64,000 nt of DNA from Combretum micranthum. Lineage: Eukaryota > Streptophyta > Magnoliopsida > Myrtales > Combretaceae. A program made the translations under genes and the position numbers. The stretch is taken from assembly GCA_024138025.1 (NCBI GenBank), contig JAMXBD010003348.1, forward strand, positions 60,988 to 124,987. The letters are read 5' to 3'. The stretch's first letter is position 1. Each line of letters begins with the position of its first letter. The notes beneath the pieces are model-generated. The model was not told the origin of the DNA and ran no database searches. It saw only the letters and a program-made list of their open reading frames with translations. Below, in pieces: positions 55,190 through 64,000 of this stretch.

Positions 55190-55283
55190 CGCTATTGCAT
55201 CATAGCGTACCATTGCATCATGGTAAAGTCATTGCATCATGACTTGGTTAAGTGCCTAGCTAACATGTCATTGCATCATGACA
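55190..55283 (-). other. Array of four hairpins with one shared loop (3' LTR copy)
   Basis: All four share the 8-nt loop TTGCATCA (TGATGCAA on the sense strand) and closing A-T pair, but have different perfect stems: CGCTA/TAGCG (55190-55207), TACCA/TGGTA (55208-55225), AAGTCA/TGACTT (55226-55245) and TGTCA/TGACA (55266-55283). The first three abut without a spacer; the fourth follows after 20 nt. No equivalent is seen in the LTRs of CV-2 or CV-4 at the aligned place. The function is unknown; see findings. Confidence 0.9.
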
Positions 55284-55726
55284 GGTTTGCTGCTCCTCGG
55301 ACCAGATTAAACAGCGTAATAGACATCCAATTCATCCAAATGTTAAATCGAATCAATTTAAGTCAAATTAGAAATGTCTGGTCCTAGCAAACATCAAACA
55401 AGTTATTGCGTACCTGAACTCGTTAGAATAGAACTAGGATCTCTCGGTGATGAACTAACCGAAGAATCCTTAACTGTAATGAAAATATCACAATTATACA
55501 CATATTAAATAATATCGCAATTAATCAAGGAAATCCAAATAATCGAATACAAAGTCACAATTATCAAAGAAAATCAAATAATTGAATATACAGTCACGAT
55601 ATAGGCATTTAAACGTCCTAATATATCTTAAATCTCTTAATAAAACTCAATTTCTCAAATAACAAACTTAGGAAAATTTTTGGAGAAAGTTTTTGAATTT
55701 CAAAAGCACAGGGGATAGGCCGGCAG

Positions 55727-55852
55727 CCAAAGCCGGCGGCTTTGGGCCGGTGCACAATGTTCTGAAAATGTCCACTGTCAACGCTGGCAGTGTTTAAAGG
55801 TACGCCGTCAGCCTTTGTATTCTACGCCGGCGGCCTTGAGCCGGCGTAGAAT
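55727..55852 (-). other. GC-rich palindromes in the CV-5 LTR leader
   Basis: CCAAAGCC-GGC-GGCTTTGG (55727-55745), and a 13-bp-arm hairpin with ATTCTACGCCGGC and GCCGGCGTAGAAT around GGCCTTGA (55819-55852). Further GCCGGCGGC motifs follow up to 56100. CCGG/GCCGGC-rich DNA in an AT-rich element is a dense cytosine methylation target. Confidence 0.8.
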
Positions 55853-57044
55853 CCAAAACCAAAATTTTCAAAAACGTCCAGAGAGGTCTGAGCCGGCCGC
55901 TTACTCAGATAAGCTGGCGGCTTTGACATATACGCCGGCGGCCTTAATTTTCACTGCCAGCGTTCAACATGACAGAATGAACGCCGGCTGACTTTCCCAG
56001 CGAAAGCCGGCGGCTTTCATCCAGCCTTAAAAATTTTGAATCCAACGCTGCCTCTAAGCCGGCGGCGTTGAATTCCCAGGTTGCCGGCGTACGTTTTAAA
56101 AACAAGGTTAAACGAAAGAAACTTAAATCCCTGTTTTTCAACTTTACAAAATCATATCATAATACACTTTAATCCTTCCTCCACCACCTTACTAACATCT
56201 TAGCCTTACTCATCTCTATACTACTCAATTCTAGCAAAGTCAAGGCATGAATTCAATACAATTAAACACTTCAATTTCTACTTCCATCAATTCTAAATTA
56301 TCCCACACAAATCCTCTTAACAACTTCCCAACTCCTCATAATCATACAACAATACATGCATACTCTCCCACACTCATATAGCACCTTCTCAACTCATCCC
56401 ATGCATGAACAAATATTTGATCAACATTAAGCTCAATTCATCCAAAAATCCATACATCTTTTAAGAAGGAAAATAAAACAACATAACAACCTAACTAAAT
56501 AAATTCAAATACACATATATATACCTTGTCTTGAAAATAACTTTGATTTTCAACTTGATATAACCCTAACTTGAGCTTGGAAATGGAGATGGAAAGAAGA
56601 AGAAAAGAAAAGGAAGAGAAAAGGAAAATTCGGATAAAATTTGCTGCCTCAAAAAGTAGTTAATTAATAATTTTGACTTTAACATTCCAAATTTACCCCT
56701 TAATGCATAATTAACTTAGGTTGCATTTAGTTAATTTGAGTCCATTTGGCTTACATTTAGGGCATAAATGCTACTTAATTACAAGAACTTAATCAACTAG
56801 CTTAAGTGAAATTAGGTTGATTTACAAATCTAGCTTAGCTTAACTTTTTAATGAACAAAAGACAACATTAATAATTTCATTACTCACACATTAATGCATA
56901 TAAACAAAATATTAATATCAACATATACACATACAAAATCTTATATCTTAACTACTAACAACACAAACATACTCATTCAATTCAACTCTTAAAATAAATA
57001 TAAACACATGAGATTTGATTAAAATATAAATCTAGGTCATTTCA

Positions 57045-57060
57045 TTCTTCCCTTCTTCAA
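57045..57060 (-). promoter_or_regulatory. CV-5 polypurine tract
   Basis: The minus strand reads TTGAAGAAGGGAAGAA directly before the LTR opening TGAAATGACC. Confidence 0.83.
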
Positions 57061-57064
57061 GAAG

Positions 57065-57497
57065 TTTCGTCCCCGAAACTTAACTACCTTCTTACTCAAA
57101 AAGTTCCGGATATTTCTGTCTCATTGCACTAGCTACTTCCCAAACCGCTCTCTCTCGGATTGGTTACTCCATTGGACCTTTACCATTGGTATGACTTTAT
57201 TCCTCAATTCTTTGTCCATTTTTCCCAAAATTCTAATTGGCTTTTCTTCAGTAGTTAAGTCTGGTAGTATCTCTGGTTGATTGGTATCCAATATTGCATC
57301 GGAATCGGATATACACTTTCTAAGCTGAGATACATGAAAAACATATGAACGCCAGACAAACTTGGTGGTAACGCCAATCTATAAGCCAATGGCCCGATCC
57401 TTTCCAATATTTCATATGGCCCAATGTATCTTGGATTCAATTTACTCCTCACACCAAATCTGAAAACTCCTTTAGTCGGGGATATCTTGAGAAACAC
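57065..57497 (-). pseudogene. CV-5 integrase C-terminus and chromodomain
   Basis: 57497-57255 holds [30 protein letters not shown] (GPY/F motif) and PPSLSGVH followed by a shifted VFHVS region. The next 190 bases (57250-57065), over two frames, read as a chromodomain: EKPI.ILGKMDKELRNK, VKVQWSNQSERE and a KYPELFE end. These are the aromatic/charged positions of the chromoviral chromodomain (group II type), which is expected to bind methylated histone H3. Frameshifts separate it from integrase in this copy. Confidence 0.82.
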
Positions 57498-58424
57498 TGA
57501 TCTCCAAGTTCAAACTCCAAAGGTCTTCTTCTCAAATCGGCATAACTTTTATATCGGTCTTGAGCAGCTTTCAATCTCTGTTTGATCATTTGAATCTTTA
57601 TCAACGCTTGTTGTACCAAATCGGGTCCAATCAATACTCTCTCGCCCACTTCATCCCAATGCAAAGGAGATCTACATTTTCTTCCATATAACGCTTCATA
57701 CGGAGCCATCTGAATCGATGCTTGATAACTATTATTGTAAGCGAATTCAACTAAAGGTAAGTGTTCATCCCAATTCTTTCCAAAATCCAATGCACAAGCT
57801 CTAAGCATATCTTCAAGAATTTGAATTGTCCTTTCCGATTGCCCGTCAGTTTGTGGATGAAAAGCTGTACTAAATTGTAACTTTGTTCCAAGAGCTTCAT
57901 GAAGACTTTTCCAGAATCGACTGACAAATCTCGTATCTCTATCCGAAGTGATGGTCATTGGTATACCATGTAATCTCACTATCTCTCGATGTAAATCTGA
58001 GCCAATCTTTCAAGTGAACCCGACTCTCAGTGGAATGAAATGTGACGATTTCGTGAGTCGATCCACAATGATCCAAATCATTCATTCTTGGCTACTGTCT
58101 TTGGTAAAGCGTCACAAAATCCATAGTTATCTCATCCCATTTCCATTCCGGAATCTTCAATGGTTGCAATTCTCCTCCAGGCCGTTGATGTTCGATCTTC
58201 ACTTGTTGACATACCAAACACTTAGAAACAAATCTTGCAATGTCCTTCTTCATTCCTTCCCACCAAAAATGTCGCTTCAAGTCTCGATACATCTTCGTGT
58301 TTCCCGGATGAATTGAATATGAGGAGGAATGTGCTTCCTTCATAATTTGATGTCTCAAATCATGGATCTCAGGTACATAAATTCTATCTTTGAATCTGAT
58401 AATTCCTTTATCATCAATTCTCAT
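57449..58424 (-). pseudogene. CV-5 integrase
   Basis: The zinc domain reads HSSSYSIHPGNTKMYRDL, WWEGMKKDIARFV and CLVCQQVKIEHQRP (58340-58180). The core starts WKWDEITMDFVT (first Asp, near 58140-58110); the segment with the DRLTKSAHF-type motif is shifted (near 58060-58000). 57979-57449 has [14 protein letters not shown] (second Asp), [21 protein letters not shown] (Glu) and [18 protein letters not shown]. The D,D,E residues are all present at the DNA level, divided between two frames. Overlap with the C-terminal frame reflects a one-base shift near 57490. Confidence 0.88.
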
Positions 58425-58443
58425 CTCTTTTCTCCTCTTTCAC

Positions 58444-59102
58444 CTATCTATTTTTCAACTTCTGGCTTCCGGGTTCTTCAAGTTGTCCTTGCTTGATTTG
58501 ATCCAGAATCGTTGGTTGCAATGATAAACTTGCTAGCATAATGTCAACATTTTCCATAGCTATCTCAATATTCATCCTTTGAAGATCTTCTTGTAACTCC
58601 CATTGATTAGTAACCAAAGATTCCACATTCATCGATTTCTTTCTACTGAGCGCATCGGCTACCACATTAGCTTTTCCCGGGTGATATAAATTTCAACATC
58701 GTAATCTTTAATTAATTCCAACCACCTTCGTTGTCGCATGTTCAATTCCTTTTGAGTGAAAATGTATTTCAAACTCTTATGATCCGTGAATATCTTACAC
58801 TTTTCACCAAACAGATAATGTCTCCAAAGCTTCAATGCTAATACCACTGCGGCTAGCTCGAGATCATGAATTGGGTAATTCCTCTCATGGGACTTCAATT
58901 GTCTTGAGGCATAAGCTATGACTCGATTATCTTGCATCAACACACATCCGAGTCCTTGAAGTGAAGCATCACTATAAATTACAAACTCTTCTCCACTAAT
59001 TGGTAATGCCAAAATCGGTGCAGAAATCAATCGTTCCTTCAGCTCAAGAAAACTCCGATCACAATCTTCATCCCAATCAAACTTCACATATTTCCTCGTC
59101 AA
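58444..59102 (-). pseudogene. CV-5 RNase H and linker
   Basis: 59102-58659: [38 protein letters not shown] (first Asp), [40 protein letters not shown] (Glu), [17 protein letters not shown] (second Asp) and [18 protein letters not shown] shift at the end leads to VADALSRKK (58665 on; final Asp) and a variable linker toward integrase. The domain is otherwise complete. Confidence 0.9.
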
Positions 59103-59107
59103 CTTAG

Positions 59108-60045
59108 TTAATGGTGAAGCGATTTTGGAAAAACCTTGTACAAATCTTCTATAATACTTGCCAACCCCAGAAAACTTCGCACTTCCGTGACACTTGTCGG
59201 TGGTGGCCAGTCCAATACCGCTCTAATCTTCTCCGGATCAACAGATATTCCTTCCTTTGTAATGATATGTCCCAAGAATGCAACTTCTCTCAACCAAAAC
59301 TTGCACTTGCTAAATTTAGCATAAAGCTTCCTCTCTCTCAATCTTTGCAATACAAGTCTCAAATGTTTTCATGATCTTCCATTCTTTGAATATACCAATA
59401 TATCATCAATGAAGACTATCACAAATTGATCCAAATAATCCTTAAATACCCTATTCATCAAATCCATAAAAGCAGCAGGGGCATTTGTTAAACCGAAAGG
59501 CATAACCATAAACTCAAAATGTCCATATCTTGTTCTGAAAGCCGTCTTGGATATATCTTGTTGCTTAATCTTGAGTTGATGATATCCGGATCTCAAATCT
59601 ATCTTGGAAAACAATGCCGCATCTCTCATTGATCAAATAAATCATCAATTCGAGGAAGTGGATACTTGTTCTTGATTGTCACTTGATTCAATTCTCTATA
59701 GTCTATACACATCCTTAGACTTCCGTCTTTCTTCTTAACAAACAATACCGGAGCACCCCAAGGAGAAATACTTGGACGGATAAACCCGAGGTGTTGCAAT
59801 TCTTCTAACTGACTTTTCAATTCTTTCAACTCAGCCGGAGCCATACGATACGGAGCTTTAGAAATAGGTGTAGTTCCAGGTATCAAATCAATCCCAAAAT
59901 CAATCTCCCTATCCGGTGGCAAACCGGGTAATTCATCAGGAAAAACATCAACAAATTCCCTTACTACTGGCACCATATCAACTCGGAGTTCTTCACTACC
60001 CATTGTAGTTCCCATATCCTTCTCCCACAATTCCATAGAATACAT
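59108..60045 (-). pseudogene. CV-5 reverse transcriptase
   Basis: Three frames in register order. 60045-59626: [80 protein letters not shown]. 59629-59369: [36 protein letters not shown], and [10 protein letters not shown] with the catalytic Asp pair at 59413-59402. 59362-59108: [46 protein letters not shown]. The blocks are all recognisable with no missing motif; only two single-base shifts break the polymerase. Confidence 0.92.
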
Positions 60046-60420
60046 ACTCCGGGTCTCCTTCTTTCCAACACATGAAATAGTCTTCTACCTTCCAATTCAA
60101 AACTCACTTCCGCTTTACTACAATCTATTGTGCTTTGTAAAGATTCAACCAATTCATTCCAAGAATAACATCAAAATCAATTAAAGGTAGAACTAACATA
60201 TCTATTGGCATGCTTTCATCAGAAATCACAACATCAACATTCTACATACACATGGCTCTTTGGATTGCACACCAAAAGGAGTATTCACACTCATCACTCT
60301 ATCATACAACACTTCAGAAGACAAACCACACTCATTCACAAAGCTTTCAGCAATACATGCATGAGTAGCACCAGTATCAATTAAAGTATATGCAGGATGT
60401 CTTGCAATCTGTATTATACC
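60046..60420 (-). pseudogene. CV-5 aspartic protease
   Basis: TLIDTGATHACIAE with Asp-Thr-Gly at 60378-60370, in the frame that follows the zinc knuckle (60654-60226). The second half (an FDVILGMNWL-like block near 60170-60150) lies in another frame, joined to the SIDCSK-type segment before RT. It would release mature Gag and Pol proteins. The catalytic triplet is intact, unlike that of CV-2. Confidence 0.83.
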
Positions 60421-61742
60421 TGCCAGTGTATCAACCGAAGGAGCTTTCTCACATTGTTGCAAAGCAAACACCCTAGCAGCTGTCATTCCCTTTCCAAAGT
60501 TCGGTCCTTCATTCCTCGGCTTTTCTTTACAATTTGCCACATGATGACCCCTTTGTTGACAATGAGCACAAAAGATGGGCTTCAATTTAGGATCAGGACA
60601 ATCAGAAGCTTTATGACCAACTTTCCCACATGCAAACAAGCTCCAGGAGTCCATTTACATTGAAACGATTCATGAGGCCCAAAACATATAGGGCATCGCC
60701 TATCAAATGGAATGGATGGCATAGGAGTCTTCACCACTTGTCCCGAGCTTGGTTTCTTACCCAAATATGGTCGCTTGCCTTTGTTAACATTACCAAACCT
60801 TGAATAAGGGTGTAGGATGTCACCGATCTCTTGCCCATAAATGTCGCACGTCTATCCCTCTGAGCTTTATTTTCATTATTAATTTGTTCCACTAACTTGC
60901 CTTGATTACTGTTTCGACAGTGTTGATAATTGAAACTTCTTAACCTCACTCTTAATCTCCATGTTCAAGCCATCTTGGAACTTTTGAACCTTCATGCTCT
61001 CATCATTGTAACTTGTACCCGCAAATCGAAGCAATCTACAATATTCTGCATGATATTCTTCAACAGTTTTATTTCCCTGCCTTAGACTCAACCAACTCGA
61101 TATCATTTGTTCCCGCACTGTGGATGGAATGTATTGCAAGAAAAAGGCTTCTTGAATCTGTTCCATGGTATCGGTCTCACATATCCTTCACTATTCAATC
61201 TCCACCAATTATATGCATCTCCCTTCAACATATATATAGCCAAATCAACTTTCTATGCTCAGGCACTTCACAAGCTGCAAACGCTTTCTCTAGCTCCACT
61301 ATCCAACCTTCCGTTCGAGTCGGATCCAAAACAGTTCCATCAAAATCAGGTACCAGTCTAACAAAATCATGCAACTTGACTTGTTCATTCCGGTCTCCCA
61401 TTGGTACTTGTGGCTCTTCTCTCACAGTTGGAGGATGATATTGCTGCATAAATTGTTGTTGTTGTTGATACATCATTTGTTGGTACTGCTGAACTATTGC
61501 AAACATATCCCGAAACATAGTGAGCACATTATTCGGATCTCCGTAGGCATCTGTGGCATAGCTGGATATGCTGGCATTTGAGGAGGCTGTGGATTCGGTG
61601 CAGTAGAAGCCGAAGCCGGTGATGGAGTCGAAGTAGAAGCTGGAATACTAGCTGATGCAGAAGCTGAAATAGTAGACTGAGAAGGAGGTGGCATACTTTC
61701 TCTTTCCGAAGATTGTCGGGTTACTCTTCGTGACCTATCCAT
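60421..61742 (-). pseudogene. gag: CV-5 gag with Cys/His knuckles
   Basis: Start ATG 61742 (MDRSRRVTRQ). The N-terminal tail is Ser/Ala/Pro-rich, followed by a Gln/Met-rich stretch (MMYQQQQQFMQQY) and LHDFVRLVPDFDG...EGWIVELEKAFAA (61380-61280). 61166-60906 has the gag core: FFLQYIPSTVREQMISSWL, QGNKTVEEYHAEYCRLLRFA and KFQDGLNMEIKSEVKKF. RRATFMGKR follows near 60850. Knuckles: CPICFGPHESFQCKW (60700), CGKVGHKASDCPD (60620) and CAHCQQRGHHVANC (60560). About five frameshifts split it. Confidence 0.87.
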
Positions 61743-61932
61743 CTTTTAAACAAACATGCAACATGTATGACATATAATAATTTTACAAGGTCAAATCAAT
61801 ATCAAAACAATTAATAAACTAATTAGACAATTAAACATAAAACTTAATATAAACAAGTCCTATATATGTCTAACTAACTCACCGTATCTAAGGTCAAGTC
61901 ACCACTATTTAATCAAACAATTTCATAAACAA

Positions 61933-61946
61933 GGCTCTGATACCAT
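61933..61946 (-). promoter_or_regulatory. CV-5 primer binding site
   Basis: On the minus strand TGGTATCAGAGC follows the 5' LTR end (tctttaca) after 2 nt, the initiator-tRNA-Met complement. Confidence 0.88.
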
Positions 61947-61947
61947 C

Positions 61948-64000
61948 TGTAAAGACCCGATCCTCTAAATCCCGAGACTTAGAGTACCGAATCCCCAACC
62001 ACATATAACGTTTTCACATTATATGTAAGGTTGTCCTAAAACTAACAGTTTATGAAAATTGTTTGATCAAAATCACTAAACTTTGTAAAGAACTTTTAAA
62101 TAAAACAAGATTGCTAACAAAAGCAATCTATACATATATACATCATAAACATTCTTTGTGTCAATACATGACACTACAAAAAAATTACATGTTTTCTCAA
62201 AACATAAGAATCCTAAGGATCTTAAGGTCATTACAAAAGAATTGGCTTAACTACAAGCCTTCTATACATAACTTCTCCTTAGCAAAAAGTCTTCAAAGTC
62301 CGGGTAATCGATCCTATTCATCCCACTCATCCAAAATCTTTCGAAATCGGACCCATAGCCCAAGTCATCGTAATACTCGTCTCCATACCTGCAAAGCAGC
62401 AAAAGTGAGCCAGAGGCCCAGTACACAATAACCAATGCAAACAAGTCATCCAATTCATGTAATGCATCATAGAACAAGTGGTTATCTTTATTACATTTTG
62501 ATTCACAAATCAACAAGAGGGTATTCAAACCCCGGTCACACTTCGGGAATCCAGGGATCCTGAGTAACAGCAGCTGCTCAGGGGGTTGATATAAGCAGTC
62601 CGAATACTTATATCTCCTATATCTATTTCATGAAGATAATAGCTTCATCTAGGGTTTAAAAGCCGTTGCCCGACTCTACTTAAACTCAGTCCATAACATG
62701 AGCCTAGTTCACAAGTTCCCATAAACCTTGAACTAAATCATGGTATTTCCCCCTAAGTTTAAGCAAACGTTACACAGATACAATTCCCCCTATCGGCTAC
62801 CCACTTAACCAAAAGAATCGCTATTGCATCATAGCGTACCATTGCATCATGGTAAAGTCATTGCATCATGACTTGGTTAAGCGCCTAGCTAACATGTCAT
62901 TGCATCATGACAGGTTTGCTGCTCCTCGGACCAGATTAAACAGCGTAATAGACATCCAATTCATCCAAATGTTAAATCGAATCAATTTAGGTCAAATTAG
63001 AAATGTCTGGTCCTAGCAAACATCAAACAAGTTATTGCGTACCTGAACCGTTAGAATAGAACTAGGATCTCTCGGTGATGAACTAACCGAAGAATCCTTA
63101 ACTGTAATGAAATATCACAATTATCAATAATAAATATATCAATTATCAAAATCCAAAATAATCAATACAAATCACAATTATCAAAGAAATCAAATAATTG
63201 AATATACAGTCACGAATAGGCATTTAAACGTCCTAATATATCTTAAATCTCTTAATAAACTCAATTGCTCAAATAACAAACTTGGAAAATTTTTAGAAAA
63301 AGTTTTTGAATTTCAAAAGCACAGGGGATAGGCCGGCAGCCAAAGCCGGCGGCTTTGGGCCGGTGCACAATGTTCTGAAAATGACACTGCCACGCTGGCA
63401 GTGTTAAAGGTACGCCGTCAGCCTTTGTTTCTACGCCGGCGGCCTTGAGCCGGCGTAGAATCCAAAACCAAAATTTTCAAAAACGTCCAGAGAGGTCTGA
63501 GCCGGCCGCTTACTCAGATAAGCTGGCGGCTTTGACATAACGCCGGCGGCCTTAATTTTCACTGCCAGCGTTCAACATGACAGAATGAACGCCGGCTGAC
63601 TTTCCCAGCGAAAGCCGGCGGCTTTCATCCAGCCTTAAAAATTTTGAATCCAACGCTGCCTCTAAGCCGGCGGCGTTGAATTCCCAGGTTGCCGGCGTAC
63701 GTTTTAAAAACAAGGTTAACGAAAGAAACTTAAATCCCCTGTTTTTCAACTTTACAAAATCATATCATAATACACTTTAATCCTTCCTCCACCACCTTAC
63801 TAACATCTTAGCCTTACTCATCTCTATACTACTCAATTCTAGCAAGTCAAGGCATGAATTCAATACAATTAAACACTTCAATTTCTAACTTCCATCAATT
63901 CTAAATTATCCCACACAAATCCTCTTAACAACTTCCCAACTCCTCATAATCATACAACAATACATGCCATACTCTCCCACACTCATTAGCACTTCTCAAC
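61948..64000 (-). repeat. CV-5 5' LTR (truncated by window end)
   Basis: It begins TGTAAAGACCCGATCC on the plus strand and aligns with 54312 onward. Compared with the 3' LTR it has many one-base deletions. The remaining 0.7 kb, including the TATA region, lies outside the window. Confidence 0.92.
62819..62912 (-). other. Array of four hairpins with one shared loop (5' LTR copy)
   Basis: Same order, stems and loops as 55190-55283, unchanged in all four stems although the LTR around it has acquired indels. Confidence 0.9.

Larger units (their letters stand above)
54312..57044 (-). repeat. CV-5 3' LTR
   Basis: Plus-strand limits TGTAAAGCCGCTCC...CTAGGTCATTTCA, 2733 bp. The four-hairpin array lies at 55190-55283 and the GC-rich leader with palindromes at 55710-56100. 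Small ORFs in the leader (such as 55944-56141 on the minus strand, repeated in the other LTR) are by-products of GC-rich repeats. Confidence 0.92.
54312..64000 (-). mobile_element. CV-5: Ty3/gypsy chromovirus (Tekay/Del type), minus strand, runs off the window
   Basis: Sense order: 5' LTR (from beyond 64000 to 61948), primer site, gag, knuckle, protease, RT, RNase H, integrase, chromodomain, polypurine tract (57060-57045), 3' LTR (57044-54312). The LTRs are very similar over the shared 2 kb, differing mainly by small indels, so the insertion is recent. It inserted into CV-4; the left target copy would be GTATG (54307-54311), and its partner is outside the window. The motifs are almost all intact but are spread over many frames by one-base shifts. 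Confidence 0.9.

Noticed and set aside
55190..55283. CRISPR-like array (repeated ATTGCATCAT)
   Set aside because: The repeats are 10 bp, the hairpins abut or nearly abut, there are no spacers of uniform length, and the context is a plant retrotransposon LTR.
55944..56141. 65-codon minus-strand ORF repeated at 63552-63749
   Set aside because: It is conserved only because both copies are LTRs of the same element; it spans GC-rich palindromes in the leader and has no recognisable domain.
1..64000. Host genes, tRNA or rRNA genes
   Set aside because: No ORF outside the retroelements has a recognisable host domain, and no full tRNA cloverleaf or rRNA-like sequence was seen; the A/B boxes at 18069 and 51360 are fragments.

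Overview
This window looks like gene-poor, repeat-packed chromatin of a plant nuclear genome, probably a eudicot. The composition is AT-rich, and I found no intact host gene, rRNA, tRNA gene or CRISPR array. Nearly everything assignable is LTR retrotransposon or small DNA transposon, and every coding region I recognise is interrupted. Lineage names below rest on domain order and motifs read by eye, not on a database search.

Layout. (1) 1-12137: old overlapping LTR debris, then a decayed plus-strand Ty3/gypsy chromovirus of Tekay/Del type ('CV-1', pol 5590-8925, 3' LTR from 8966). It carries a hAT-type insertion (9087-9891) and a Tourist-like MITE whose empty site is visible in a second copy of the same repeat. 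(2) 12138-15253: minus-strand Ty1/copia remnant (LTR plus gag pieces) split by a second hAT-type element (14093-15044). (3) 16410-17382: degenerate open stretch with hydrophobic segments that I cannot identify. (4) 17952-33167: a 15.2-kb plus-strand Tat/Ogre-type gypsy element ('TAT-1') with a clean 5-bp target duplication (ATGAC). It has 2.7-kb LTRs, an extra ORF1 before gag, protease, a putative intron, RT, RNase H, a second RNase H, integrase and a tandem-repeat 3' UTR. (5) 33220-33686: a TRIM-like mini LTR element. (6) 33775-49693: minus-strand chromovirus 'CV-2'. Its 5' LTR contains a Tat solo LTR ('TAT-2', 42487-47985), which itself contains another chromoviral solo LTR ('CV-3', 43879-46581): three nested layers. 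(7) 49694-52305: spacer with a hAT-like remnant, a tRNA-derived SINE with a 13-bp duplication, and a CACTA-like MITE. (8) 52306-54311: plus-strand chromoviral LTR ('CV-4') cut by the minus-strand chromovirus 'CV-5' (54312 to beyond the window end), the best-preserved chromovirus here.

How the parts relate. CV-1, CV-2 and CV-5 share gag, two zinc knuckles (where kept), protease, RT, RNase H, integrase and a C-terminal chromodomain. That architecture is associated with targeting insertion to heterochromatin and fits the nesting seen here. TAT-1 has a different plan (ORF1, two RNases H, no chromodomain).

The most unusual signal is in the LTRs of CV-5: four short perfect hairpins share the same 8-nt loop (TTGCATCA) but have four different stems, three of them directly abutting, and the array is present in both LTRs. 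Two further LTR structures show compensatory base changes between copies. They suggest that the LTR RNA (or DNA) of these families is under structural selection.
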